From a virus: DNA of 41,329 nt. A program made the position numbers and the translations under genes. The first letter of the stretch is position 1; every line of letters starts with the position of its first letter. The stretch lies in the IMG/VR virus record IMGVR_UViG_3300030419_006644, positions 12,936-54,264 of that record. The stretch is one strand, 5' to 3'. The notes below the pieces were generated by a model that searched no databases, had not been told where the DNA came from, and saw only the letters and a program-made list of their open reading frames with translations. Positions 18,852 to 27,936 of this stretch are shown one piece after another.

Positions 18852-20104
18852 TGAGCACAAAGAAAATAAACGATTTCCCAAGCCTTCCGGTATCTAAGAA
18901 CTTAGACTCCGGCAAGAAGGTCATAAGTGAGCTTCAAAGAGTAGCCCCCTCTCAAATAATCACCCTTTACGAAGTAGACGTAGAGGAACTGCTCATCGAC
19001 CAACTTGTCCCTTACGATGTAGTCAACAAATCTGACGCTATATTTAGATTCCACAATAGCTTAAAACTGACCCAGCAAGATATAATTTGGAAAGGCGAAA
19101 GGTATTCTGCTATGCCGGTTCGAGTGGAGGGGTATGAATTCACTACTAAAGGATCTGCGCCATCACCCAAAATGACGTTGGGCGCTAACGAAGATGAATT
19201 GTCGGAATTCAGGACATTTAAATTAGCATGTAGAAAACTAGGGGACCTAATTGGAGCTAAAGTAACAAGGATTAAAACTTTCGCAAAATATTTAGACGAA
19301 GCAAATTTTTACTTAAATTTCGGAGGATCCAGCAGGACCATAATAGGAGACACAAGTGAAGTCCCAGAAGGTTTCGAGCCAGATCCTAACGCAGAATTTC
19401 CGAGAGAAGTGTTTTTCATCGAAAGAAAAAGTGGCGAGACTGGAACCCTCCTAGAGTTTGAGCTTGCGTCTTTTGTGGATTTTGAAAACAAAAATTTACC
19501 CAATAGACTCATAATAACTAGAAGCTGCCAATTTAAATATCGAGGAGAAGGTTGTCTGTACGAATATTCTTCTAATTACTCTAGCGCGAATGACGCTACC
19601 TTAAGAGAAAAAGCTGAAGCCGCCTTTGGAAAAGACTCCTTAAAATCCCTGAACTTACCTACTAAAGCCCCATTAATAGCGGACAATCAGAGTACGCTAA
19701 TTAAAGATGCCGTACCTCAATACAATAGTCAGATAACCCCTTTAAAATATGACACTAACAAACGATACACTAAAGGAGACGCGGTATACATAGAGAAGAA
19801 TTCCATAAAATATTATTTTGTTTGCAAGTTGGACGCTCCATCAGCTGTGGCCGACGCACACGCTGCACCACCCAACAGAAACTATTGGATTCAAGATTCT
19901 TGCTCCAAAGACGTAAAAGGATGCCAATTGAGATGGTCTGACGCCTATAAAGACAAACAAGGAATAAATACTGCTGGAGAATATAGTGTCGGTAAAGCAA
20001 CCAGAAGCGCATATCATGCTCTTGGAGATGGTAAAACTCATGGAGGATGCTTACCATTTGGCGGATTTCCTGCGGTTAAGAAAATTGAAGATAAAGGTAA
20101 TTAA
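18851..20104 (+). CDS. L: Minor tail protein L homologue (iron-sulphur tail-tip protein) with inserted module
   Basis: 417 residues versus about 232 in lambda gpL. Conserved family parts: an early QIITLYEVDVE segment, IIWKGERYSAMPVRVEGYEF, then RLIITRSCQFKYRGEGC, and near the end GGCLPFGGFP. The four cysteines that hold a [4Fe-4S] cluster in lambda gpL appear to be kept with the same spacing: C226-x8-C235 and C351-x6-C358 (SCSKDVKGC). Between the two pairs sits an insert of more than 100 residues that includes a CBM5/12-like segment (YDTNKRYTKGDAVY to NYWIQD). The protein should sit at the tail tip with M, I and J. Translation is coupled to M by the TAATG overlap. Confidence 0.87.
   Translation: MSTKKINDFPSLPVSKNLDSGKKVISELQRVAPSQIITLYEVDVEELLIDQLVPYDVVNKSDAIFRFHNSLKLTQQDIIWKGERYSAMPVRVEGYEFTTKGSAPSPKMTLGANEDELSEFRTFKLACRKLGDLIGAKVTRIKTFAKYLDEANFYLNFGGSSRTIIGDTSEVPEGFEPDPNAEFPREVFFIERKSGETGTLLEFELASFVDFENKNLPNRLIITRSCQFKYRGEGCLYEYSSNYSSANDATLREKAEAAFGKDSLKSLNLPTKAPLIADNQSTLIKDAVPQYNSQITPLKYDTNKRYTKGDAVYIEKNSIKYYFVCKLDAPSAVADAHAAPPNRNYWIQDSCSKDVKGCQLRWSDAYKDKQGINTAGEYSVGKATRSAYHALGDGKTHGGCLPFGGFPAVKKIEDKGN
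19739..19891 (+). other. CBM5/12-like module inserted in L between cysteine pairs
   Basis: Residues about 297-347 read Y-D-x-N-x-x-Y-x-K-G-D-A-V-Y, then YYFVCKLDAPSA, then A-P-P-N-R-N-Y-W. This is the Y-x-x-G-D-x-V ... A-P ... W outline of small carbohydrate-binding domains. It lies immediately before the second iron-sulphur cysteine pair. Confidence 0.5.
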
Positions 20105-20116
20105 AGGTAAGGGCTG

Positions 20117-20824
20117 ATGAGCGTAAAAAGTAAAATTATAAAACATGCTAAACGCGAAATGCCAAATGAGTGTTGTGGGTTCATAGTGCAAAAAGAAAAA
20201 GAGCTAGACGTATTTGAATGTGTTAATGCTTCGGTTTCAAAAAATGAACATTTTAAAATCTCCCCAAAGGAATACCTAAAAGCGACAACCTTGGGGACAA
20301 TTACCTCCGTATATCATTCTCATACAAATGATAATCTGGAATTTTCCCATTTTGACAAAACTCAAAGCGAGGCCCAGAATATTAGGTATCTAATGTACCA
20401 CGTAGGGTCAAATTCTTTTGTTGAATATATACCCACGGGCAAAAAAGATGATCTTTTAGGTAGAAGTTATTCGGTAGGGGAAAGAGACTGCCTAACCTTA
20501 TTGAGAGACTACTACAGGACTAGACATGGGGTGAACATCAAAGATTATGAGAGAAATGAATCTTTCGATTACGGAGGAGAAGATCTTTTTAGGAGCAACT
20601 ATGAATCAGAAGGTTTTTTTGAAATAGAAAAATCTCAAATAAAAGAAGGAGATACGATCTTAATTAATAAATACGGAGAAAATTTTTTATCTCACGCTGC
20701 TATATACATGGGAAATGACACAATACTACATCATCCAGCAGGGGGATTTTCATGCATAGAAGAATATTCGAGAGCATTAAAAGAAAGAACTTTACTGGTT
20801 GTTAGGCATAATTTTTTAAGATGA
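20117..20824 (+). CDS. K: Tail protein K homologue: JAMM peptidase plus NlpC/P60 endopeptidase (copy 1)
   Basis: 235 residues, close to lambda gpK. The N-terminal JAB/MPN domain has an intact JAMM zinc motif: Glu18 in PNECCGF, then H67-S-H69-x7-S77-x2-D80 (YHSHTNDNLEFSHFD). The C-terminal NlpC/P60 domain has the nucleophile Cys125 in ERDCLTLLRDYY and the general-base His193 in LSHAAIYMG, with HHPAG after it. Family members cleave peptidoglycan cross-links or peptides during tail-tip assembly or DNA entry. The gene follows L by 12 bp with an AAGG-type site and overlaps the next gene by ATGA. Confidence 0.9.
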   Translation: MSVKSKIIKHAKREMPNECCGFIVQKEKELDVFECVNASVSKNEHFKISPKEYLKATTLGTITSVYHSHTNDNLEFSHFDKTQSEAQNIRYLMYHVGSNSFVEYIPTGKKDDLLGRSYSVGERDCLTLLRDYYRTRHGVNIKDYERNESFDYGGEDLFRSNYESEGFFEIEKSQIKEGDTILINKYGENFLSHAAIYMGNDTILHHPAGGFSCIEEYSRALKERTLLVVRHNFLR

Positions 20825-21657
20825 ATCTACCAAAGGAAATAAAAGACAAAATTATTTCTCACTCAAAAAGGGAATACCCAAATGAGTGCGGTGGGCTTAT
20901 TTTACGATCACAAGATGAAGACGTTGAGCTTGTTACACTTCAATTAAAAAACCTTTCGAGTAACCCCCAAGAAGAATTCGTGATTGGCAAAGAAGCAATA
21001 GATCTTTGTCGTAACGATATAGAATTCATATATCACTCGCATACCAAAGGGCAAAAGTCTTTTAGCGTAAGAGATAAAATGGTGAGTGAAAAATTAAACG
21101 TACCTTTGGTTTTATTTGATCATAAAAACAATAATTTTGATTTTTATCATCCAAATGGATTCATTGCCCCATTAATCGGAAGAACTTGGGGGGATACAAA
21201 TTCATGCAATAAGATAGGGTGTTTTTCTGTGGTGAGGGACTATTATAAAAAGGTTCTCAACATTGAAATGCCTGATTATGACAAAATAGAAATAGTGAAA
21301 GGGGTAAATCTCTCAGAGTCAGACATAACCACGATGCTCGCCGGAACAAAGTCTAATAAAAGATTTTCTGAGATGATAGAATCATATAGGTCAAATCAAT
21401 CATTCGACGAATATTTAAAACAGAGTGACTTTGTAGAAGTGAAGGATCTAAAAGAGAATGATGTAATAGGGATGAAAGGGACTGACAAAAAATTTGCAGA
21501 TAAACTAGGTATAGATTTTTCAATTCATTTTGCCATTTACCTTCGGGGAGGAAGTATATTGCATCAACCTTATATGAGGTCTTCTAAGGTAGAAAAATTA
21601 ACCAATAATTATAAATCATTAATCCATAAAATTTACAGGTATAAGGCTAAACTATGA
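20821..21657 (+). CDS. Second K-type JAMM plus NlpC/P60 protein (copy 2)
   Basis: 278 residues, clearly paralogous to the preceding gene. HSKREYPNECGGLIL parallels HAKREMPNECCGFIV, and the JAMM motif is complete: Glu22, H72-S-H74-x7-S82-x2-D85. The NlpC/P60 half keeps Cys134 (NKIGCFSVVRDYY) and His236 (FSIHFAIYL) followed by ILHQPY, but has about 40 extra residues between them, including a segment rich in Ser, Asn and Lys. Both active sites look intact, so this is not a decayed copy. It overlaps both neighbours by ATGA. The two enzymes may form a heteromer or have different peptide preferences; that is inference. Confidence 0.87.
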   Translation: MNLPKEIKDKIISHSKREYPNECGGLILRSQDEDVELVTLQLKNLSSNPQEEFVIGKEAIDLCRNDIEFIYHSHTKGQKSFSVRDKMVSEKLNVPLVLFDHKNNNFDFYHPNGFIAPLIGRTWGDTNSCNKIGCFSVVRDYYKKVLNIEMPDYDKIEIVKGVNLSESDITTMLAGTKSNKRFSEMIESYRSNQSFDEYLKQSDFVEVKDLKENDVIGMKGTDKKFADKLGIDFSIHFAIYLRGGSILHQPYMRSSKVEKLTNNYKSLIHKIYRYKAKL

Positions 21658-22316
21658 CTAAAGTAAAATTACATGGGTATTTAGCTGAGTCTCTTGATAA
21701 ATCAGAATGGGATCTTGTAGTGGACTCGCCTGACGAAGCCCTCAGAGCTATAAATATAAAAACTGATAATAAAGTCGCTAAACTGATGCTTGATTCATCT
21801 CGAAAGAATCAAAAATATGCGATCCTAATTGATGGTGAAGAACTAATGGTAGATGGAAAAATAAAGAATACAGAAGAGTCACTAGAAGAAGATTTCGAAG
21901 CGTTCAGTAATTCCAATTTCTTCTTAAAGAAAAATAAAATAAAAACAATAGACCTTATACCCGTTATTGAAGGGGCGGGAGGAGATGGGGGCATGTTTCA
22001 AACTATAGTAGGCGTAATACTCGTAGTAGCATCTTTTTGGGCGGGGCCAGCTGGGCCAGCTTTATTTGCGGCTGGTGTAGCATTGATCGCATCTGGAATA
22101 ACGGCAATGATGATGGATCCACCTGAATTTTCGGAAGTGAAAAAAATAGAGGGGGTGACTGCTGGGTCTTACTTATTTAATGGTCCAGTAAATATTGTTA
22201 GAGAAGGGGCTCCAGTTCCTATTATTTACGGAACTGTATTAGCGGGAAGTAATGTTGTCGCGGTATTCTCTGATATTGATGAAGTTGCAGCGACAGACGG
22301 ACAAGTAACCAACTAA
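21654..22316 (+). CDS. I: Tail assembly protein I homologue
   Basis: 220 residues. The N-terminal 100 residues look like the ubiquitin-like fold of the lambda gpI family (MTKVKLHGYLAESLDKSEWD, AILIDGEEL). Residues about 113-160 form a Gly/Ala-rich hydrophobic stretch (GVILVVASFWAGPAGPALFA) ending at MMMDPPEF, and the C-terminus has NIVREGAPVPIIYG, the signature found before J in lambdoid phages. In lambda, gpI helps build the tip complex with J and L and is thought not to stay in the virion as a major part. Coupled to the K-like gene by ATGA and 6 bp before J. Confidence 0.88.
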   Translation: MTKVKLHGYLAESLDKSEWDLVVDSPDEALRAINIKTDNKVAKLMLDSSRKNQKYAILIDGEELMVDGKIKNTEESLEEDFEAFSNSNFFLKKNKIKTIDLIPVIEGAGGDGGMFQTIVGVILVVASFWAGPAGPALFAAGVALIASGITAMMMDPPEFSEVKKIEGVTAGSYLFNGPVNIVREGAPVPIIYGTVLAGSNVVAVFSDIDEVAATDGQVTN

Positions 22317-22322
22317 CCTAAA

Positions 22323-25300
22323 ATGAAAAAGAAAAAGACAGAAAAAGTAGACTATGAAAGGTTAGATAGCCTGTCTTTTGCGGGAGGTGGACCACCGCCC
22401 CCTCCAGTTCCAAGAGATCCAATTGAAGAACCTGTTGGTATAAGTACAGATGAGTACCCAAGGCCTACCGATAGAAGCGAACAAGGTAAACCTCCGGGAG
22501 CATTATCTTTAACGGTTCAAGAAGTAATCGATCTAATCAGCGAAGGGGAAATAGATGGTCTTGTTTCTGGAGATTACGTTTACGAATCTGTAATAGGGGC
22601 GACTGGCTATGAAAGCTGCAAGTTTGAACCATTTGTGCCTGTTAGCGCGGGAAGTACTACGGCATCTCCAAAAAGCTACTTAAGATCTGTATATTATAAT
22701 AACCTAGAAGTGCTAAATACTCAGGGTAATTATAATTATCAAGGAGTAGACTTCTCTTTCACAGAGGGGAACCCACGAGGGGAAGCTATAATTTTAACAG
22801 ATGATGATCAAGAGGCGGGGTTTGAATCTTTGCAAGTTATAAGGCCAATTGGCGAAAAACTATACGGCCCAGAAACACAATACACCGATGACAGTTACGA
22901 ACCCACCAACATAGAACTTAAAGACGGCGAAGATTCATTGGGTAGAGACCAAGCAAAATTCTACAAAATCTTAAATGATAAGTGCGTAAAATTTAAGGTA
23001 ATCGTAAATATCCAATCACTACAAAAAAGAGAGCTAGATGGCCCATACAAATATCGAGAAGGGTCTGAAAAACCAAAGATAGGTAAAGGCGACCAAAAAG
23101 GCTACACTCTAGAATATAGAATAGATTACAGGCCTTACTTTTCTAAGGACCATAAAAACGAAGAATTTTTTACTAGGGATAGTGAAGACCAAATAACAAA
23201 TCAAAACGTAGAAAACGTAGTAAAAGAAACTGTATACGGTAGGGTAACAGCTGGATACCTAAGAGAAACCACGATCAACATAGATACAGATAAATACAGG
23301 CAGACTATAGATGACCCTGATTTTCTAGGCTGGCAAATTGCAGTATATAGATCCACGTTCGACTCATTTTCTAGCAGTATTCAAGCAGCTACTCAAATCG
23401 ACAGCATTATAGAAATATACGATGAGAAATATGCTTACCCAAATTCTGCATACATAAGAAGTAAATTCAGGGCGGATAACTTTTCGAAACTGCCAAAAAG
23501 GACTTTTAAAACAAGAGGAATAAAAGTACGAGTCCCTAACAACTACAATACACTCTTAAGAACCTATGGAGCCGCAAGGGGCGGGTCATCTATTACTGAC
23601 GGTGGGGATCCAGCCTTAAACACTCCATATGACGCAGATGGAAACGCAGGGGGAGCAACAACCGAAGACTGGAACGGCGATTGGAAAAGGAATAGTGATG
23701 GCACTATTAAATATGAATGGACCGATAATCCAGCTTGGGTATTTTACGATTTAATTACGAACCCAAGGTATGGACTTGGAGAAAAAATTCAGCCAAAAAA
23801 TGTAGATAAATGGGGCCTTTTTGAAATAGCTAAATATTGCGATGTATTAGTTCCTGATGGCAACGCTAACCCTGACGGATCGGGGGAATCCGGGGAGCCA
23901 AGGTTCTCTTGTAACGTAAGCATAACCACCAGAAGTGAAGCGATAGAAGTTATAAACTCTTTTGCTTCTATTTTTAGAGGATTAGCTTATTACAAGGGTG
24001 GAAAACTCCAAGTAACTTCAGATAAAAAAACTGCCCAATCTTACATTTTTAATAACTCAAACGTAGAAAATGGAGACTTCCATTATAGCAGTTCCGCAAG
24101 AAAAGCTAGGGCAACCGTAGCCTTGGTTAGATACAACGACAAAAATAACGACTATAAGCCCACAATAGAATACGTAGAAGATGCGGAAGCTATAAAAACG
24201 CTTGGAATTCAATTCAAAGAAGTAACAGCTTTTGGATGCACCTCTAAAACACAGGCTGAGAGATTCGGAAGATATATATTGTATACTGAGTCCCTAGAAA
24301 CTCAATCAATTCAATTCATAGCCGGACCAGAAGGCAACTATATTTCTCCGGGAATGGTCGTGGGCATTTCTGATAGGAATAGAGGCAACTACGGAGATTT
24401 TCTAAAAAATAGAAGAGGAGGAAAATCTACAAGGTTTGACATAACTTCAGGGGAAGGGGTAGGCGACGGCCACCTTCAAACAGGTTACTTCTATTTAGAC
24501 TCCTCTATATCTGGATATGTAAACAATAGCTTAGTAAAAACAAATGACGAATATGATTTCAAAATTTTAACTGCCCCTTCCTATATTGACCCGATAAGAA
24601 CCAATATCACTAGTAGTGAATCAGCAGATCAATATATTAAAAAACCAGCCCTACAAACTTTTAAAATTAAAAAAGCAGATGTAGTTGAAACTGGAGTTAC
24701 CTATAGCGGAATAGGTAATGACGATACAACTTCTGTGATTGTAATAAAAGGAAATGCTACTTCCGACACCAATGTAATAGATACGATAAACTATAATATA
24801 ACTGGGTTTACAGGGGTGCTATATGACCCCTATGGAAACAAAATTGCAAATACTGGATTTGTCGAAGATAAGCCCGATTCTTTTTCGTGGGCGATAGATT
24901 ATACAGGGGCTTCGTTAAATATAACTCCAGATCTAGAGAGTTACAGAGTCGTCGCTGTTAAAGAGAAACATAAAAATAAATTTTCCATAAGCGCAGTAGA
25001 ATATCACGAGCCTAAATATGACCTGATAGACTTCTCTACTCAAAACGTAGCGCCCGATGCTCTTGGGTTGCCCAACCACCCTTCGGACTTACTATTAATA
25101 GCTCAAAATGTTACGCCTAACGCTAAAAAAGTAAATTTCTCCTTCAGGGAGCCATCCAACAAAACAGCGCTAAACGGATATAAAATCTACGTCAAAAAGG
25201 GTTCTGATTTCTCATCTCCTACTGACTTCACAGACGATCCATATTCAGCCGTCCCAAACAATGAATATTTGGTCGATTTTCTTCCAAGGGGGAAAAGCTC

Positions 25301-27056
25301 GGATGATTATTTACCGTTTGAAGACGATACTTATTATTTTAGAGTATACGGCGTAAATAATCACGGAAGAGCAGAAGCAGCAGGTTTTGCATCTAAAAGC
25401 ATAGCCGTAAATGGCATAAATCTATTAATGGACTTAGAAATCAACTCTTTGTCTTTGGTTGATGATATTGCTCAAAGTAATGAAGCAGGGAAGCCAGACG
25501 GAGACAGTAGTTATACAAGCTCTTCCATAGAGCTAGGCTGGCAAGCTGGATTTACAAATCCTAATTTACAAGCCTTTGCAGTACCAACTGAATTTAAATT
25601 CAGAGTATCATATAGATACCCCGATAAATATAACCCAATACCAAGTAATCCAATCTATACCGAAACAACTGGAATTAGCGCAAGAAGATTCACTGAAGAC
25701 CTAACCATTAATGAAAATTTATCCATAAGTAGCTCTGCGCCATATAGAAGCATGGATATAGTTGTAGAAGCCGTCGATAGCGCAGGAAGAACTTCTGCTG
25801 GGGGGACAATAGCAAGAGACGGAGCGGGTAATGTTACTACAGACTCTACTTATTCGAATAGCAAAGGGTATGACATACTATACGTAAATAACCCAGCGCC
25901 ACCATCAATAAGAATTTCAGACAGAATGGGGACGAATGGAGCTACAGCAGAAAATTGCGACAACTCAATAAATGCAGATTTTTGCACGGACCAATGGCTA
26001 GAAGATGACGGAAGCTTAAACTTCATAATAGAAAAAGATAACAATGGCCTAATAACTGGAGTAAGTGATCTATCTCAAGCTATATTTATGGTATCAAAAA
26101 ACTATTTTGACCCAACTACCATAAACTCAAAAATAGACACTTTCATAAGTAGTCCAACGTCGCAAATAGCTCAAACTACAAAAATAGACGACTCGCCTAC
26201 GTATGCAATTGCTTCTCAAGGAGTTGGATCAAATGAAGATTACGTCTTTACCGTAAAGACTCCATTTACAAGTATAAAATCACCAGACGACATTATTGAT
26301 GATGATGCGATGGGCGCTGGATTAACTCATGTTTATTTAAATATTGGATTCATAGATCATTTTGCAAGTTCAGCAGTAGAGCAACAACCAACGAGAAAAT
26401 CTTTACTCAAGAAAGTAAACTGGTCCACTAATACAGTAAAAGTAGGACCAAGGAACGCATTTTTGCTAGGGTCATTAATGTATAGAGCTTGGGTAATAAT
26501 AGATGTAAATTGGGATGGCGACAGGGTGCTTGATTATCATTCAGCTAACATAGACGAAATAGGCTATGTGGACCATGCTGCAAATTACGTCGTAAGGCAG
26601 CAAAAAGTAACTCACGGAAAAGGCGGAAGTACTACGTACAGAAACTTTGACATACAAGCGAATAGAGCCGCTAGAAGCTTTACATTTAAAAGCCCATTAC
26701 CTTCTAGCAGATATGAAGTCGTAGTAATGTATTCCCCTAATACTAAGAGCGATCAACCTGTTTTCGGTGGTGCGGCAACACCGATATTAAAGGTGCTTTC
26801 TAAAAATAGATATGGATTTACACTAGGGAATACTTCAACTGGTGGATACGCCCAAGGCGGAAGACCCCTAAAAGGGTGCTACTTTATAGGAGTCGTGTTA
26901 GGAACAAATATAATAACAAATAATGCTGGATTTGGAAGTGTCAGCGCAGATGAAACGTGGCTCTCTGACGAATATCCTTATAATTTCGATAGGCCTGATG
27001 AAGCAAGGCCATATAATTTAGACACTGATATAGGGACGTACAATTTGAATTTCTAA
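22323..27056 (+). CDS. J: Tail-tip host-specificity protein J homologue
   Basis: 1577 residues, longer than lambda gpJ (1132). After a charged, Pro-rich start (GGGPPPPPVPRDP), residues about 59-83 carry the family opening SLTVQEVIDLISEGEIDGLV. NPAWVFYDLITNPRYGLG at about residue 466 is the hallmark of the J hub domain. Residues about 917-1022 resemble a fibronectin type III domain (NGYKIYVKKGSDF, YYFRVYGVNNHGRAEA), and a second FN3-like stretch follows. The C-terminal few hundred residues (PSSRYEVVVMYSPNTK, GCYFIGVVLGTN) would form the distal receptor-binding part. The 22323 ATG lacks a clear ribosome site, so coupling to I is likely. This protein closes the tip as a trimer and contacts the host. 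Confidence 0.92.
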   Translation: MKKKKTEKVDYERLDSLSFAGGGPPPPPVPRDPIEEPVGISTDEYPRPTDRSEQGKPPGALSLTVQEVIDLISEGEIDGLVSGDYVYESVIGATGYESCKFEPFVPVSAGSTTASPKSYLRSVYYNNLEVLNTQGNYNYQGVDFSFTEGNPRGEAIILTDDDQEAGFESLQVIRPIGEKLYGPETQYTDDSYEPTNIELKDGEDSLGRDQAKFYKILNDKCVKFKVIVNIQSLQKRELDGPYKYREGSEKPKIGKGDQKGYTLEYRIDYRPYFSKDHKNEEFFTRDSEDQITNQNVENVVKETVYGRVTAGYLRETTINIDTDKYRQTIDDPDFLGWQIAVYRSTFDSFSSSIQAATQIDSIIEIYDEKYAYPNSAYIRSKFRADNFSKLPKRTFKTRGIKVRVPNNYNTLLRTYGAARGGSSITDGGDPALNTPYDADGNAGGATTEDWNGDWKRNSDGTIKYEWTDNPAWVFYDLITNPRYGLGEKIQPKNVDKWGLFEIAKYCDVLVPDGNANPDGSGESGEPRFSCNVSITTRSEAIEVINSFASIFRGLAYYKGGKLQVTSDKKTAQSYIFNNSNVENGDFHYSSSARKARATVALVRYNDKNNDYKPTIEYVEDAEAIKTLGIQFKEVTAFGCTSKTQAERFGRYILYTESLETQSIQFIAGPEGNYISPGMVVGISDRNRGNYGDFLKNRRGGKSTRFDITSGEGVGDGHLQTGYFYLDSSISGYVNNSLVKTNDEYDFKILTAPSYIDPIRTNITSSESADQYIKKPALQTFKIKKADVVETGVTYSGIGNDDTTSVIVIKGNATSDTNVIDTINYNITGFTGVLYDPYGNKIANTGFVEDKPDSFSWAIDYTGASLNITPDLESYRVVAVKEKHKNKFSISAVEYHEPKYDLIDFSTQNVAPDALGLPNHPSDLLLIAQNVTPNAKKVNFSFREPSNKTALNGYKIYVKKGSDFSSPTDFTDDPYSAVPNNEYLVDFLPRGKSSDDYLPFEDDTYYFRVYGVNNHGRAEAAGFASKSIAVNGINLLMDLEINSLSLVDDIAQSNEAGKPDGDSSYTSSSIELGWQAGFTNPNLQAFAVPTEFKFRVSYRYPDKYNPIPSNPIYTETTGISARRFTEDLTINENLSISSSAPYRSMDIVVEAVDSAGRTSAGGTIARDGAGNVTTDSTYSNSKGYDILYVNNPAPPSIRISDRMGTNGATAENCDNSINADFCTDQWLEDDGSLNFIIEKDNNGLITGVSDLSQAIFMVSKNYFDPTTINSKIDTFISSPTSQIAQTTKIDDSPTYAIASQGVGSNEDYVFTVKTPFTSIKSPDDIIDDDAMGAGLTHVYLNIGFIDHFASSAVEQQPTRKSLLKKVNWSTNTVKVGPRNAFLLGSLMYRAWVIIDVNWDGDRVLDYHSANIDEIGYVDHAANYVVRQQKVTHGKGGSTTYRNFDIQANRAARSFTFKSPLPSSRYEVVVMYSPNTKSDQPVFGGAATPILKVLSKNRYGFTLGNTSTGGYAQGGRPLKGCYFIGVVLGTNIITNNAGFGSVSADETWLSDEYPYNFDRPDEARPYNLDTDIGTYNLNF

Positions 27057-27057
27057 A

Positions 27058-27936
27058 ATGAAAAAACTTTTAATAGTATTTTTTGATTCAAAAGGAGAAA
27101 CCAGATCTATCATCATGCCAATTGAGGATGGAAAAGATCTAAGATCATCCTTGAATAAACTCATGCTTTCTCTTGGCGTATCCCCGGAGCAAATAATTAA
27201 ATATTTCGCCATAAACACAAACAAGCATATTGTTCCGGAAAAATACTTATCCTGCTTCAAGCTAAAAGACGAAGAGCTAGTGTTCGACAACTCTCAAATA
27301 CTTTTCGAAAATTTTGACTTTTGGATGAATGAAAGACAAGATCTATTTAAAGAATTAGATGTGGAATTCTTAAAAGCCTTAGAGAATCAAGACCAAGAAT
27401 TAATATCAAAAACTAAAGACAAAAAAAGATTCCTAAGAGATTTACCTAATTTTGTACCACTAAAATTTGCGGAAGTAATGGGAATAGAAGACGCATACGC
27501 CGCAAGAGATGCAGATGGTAAAGCTGTGGGGGTAGTTGATAGCTATGATGCTTTATCTACGTCTCAACAAATATATTATCAAGGCCTTGTGAATGAAAGG
27601 TTTAAAATATCAGAGATTCTTAAGTATACTCCATTCCATAATATACTACATGTGGATGTAATAGATGAAGGATCCGGATACTTCATACCTCCAAAAATAA
27701 ACTTTGAGTGTGACTACGAAATGGCATTTCCTCCGCTTTGCAAAACAATTGTAGAAGGAGGAAAACTAAAAGAAGTTAAAGTTTTAGCAGCGGGATGCGG
27801 AATGGTTGGAAATGTCTTCGCGACAGTCTCTCCCCCAGAGCAGGAAGGCGGAAGAGTTGCCACGGTAAGCGCTGAAACATGTAATAAAACAGATATCAAC
27901 TATTTCTCTTTTGAAGCTCTTCCTCAAGAGAATTGA
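27058..27936 (+). CDS. Small tail protein after J; possible fibre-assembly chaperone-like
   Basis: 292 residues, starting one base after the J stop, so part of the same operon. Residues about 92-130 (ERQDLFKELDVEFLKALE, then KKRFLRDLP) resemble the Arg-x-x-Leu-Leu ... Asp ... Leu-Arg-Asp-(Leu/Ile)-Pro helical segment common in tail-fibre assembly chaperones; I rate this match as suggestive. From about residue 200 there is a Gly-Tyr-Pro module (VDVIDEGSGYFIPPKINF, CKTIVEGGKLKEVKVLAAGCG), like short beta repeats in marine phage structural proteins. The last 41 bp overlap the convergent gene on the minus strand. Function uncertain. Confidence 0.72.
   Translation: MKKLLIVFFDSKGETRSIIMPIEDGKDLRSSLNKLMLSLGVSPEQIIKYFAINTNKHIVPEKYLSCFKLKDEELVFDNSQILFENFDFWMNERQDLFKELDVEFLKALENQDQELISKTKDKKRFLRDLPNFVPLKFAEVMGIEDAYAARDADGKAVGVVDSYDALSTSQQIYYQGLVNERFKISEILKYTPFHNILHVDVIDEGSGYFIPPKINFECDYEMAFPPLCKTIVEGGKLKEVKVLAAGCGMVGNVFATVSPPEQEGGRVATVSAETCNKTDINYFSFEALPQEN

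Noticed and set aside
26600-27056. Variable region of a diversity-generating retroelement at the J C-terminus
   Set aside because: No C-type lectin fold signature, no nearby template repeat and no reverse transcriptase in the window.
22323-27056. DNA or cell-wall enzyme domain within J
   Set aside because: All recognisable parts are hub, FN3-like or beta-rich; no catalytic motif was found.
27903-27932. Bidirectional terminator in the convergent overlap
   Set aside because: TTCTCTT and AAGAGAA can pair, but the stem is weak and AT-rich, the loop is long and no U-run follows on either strand.
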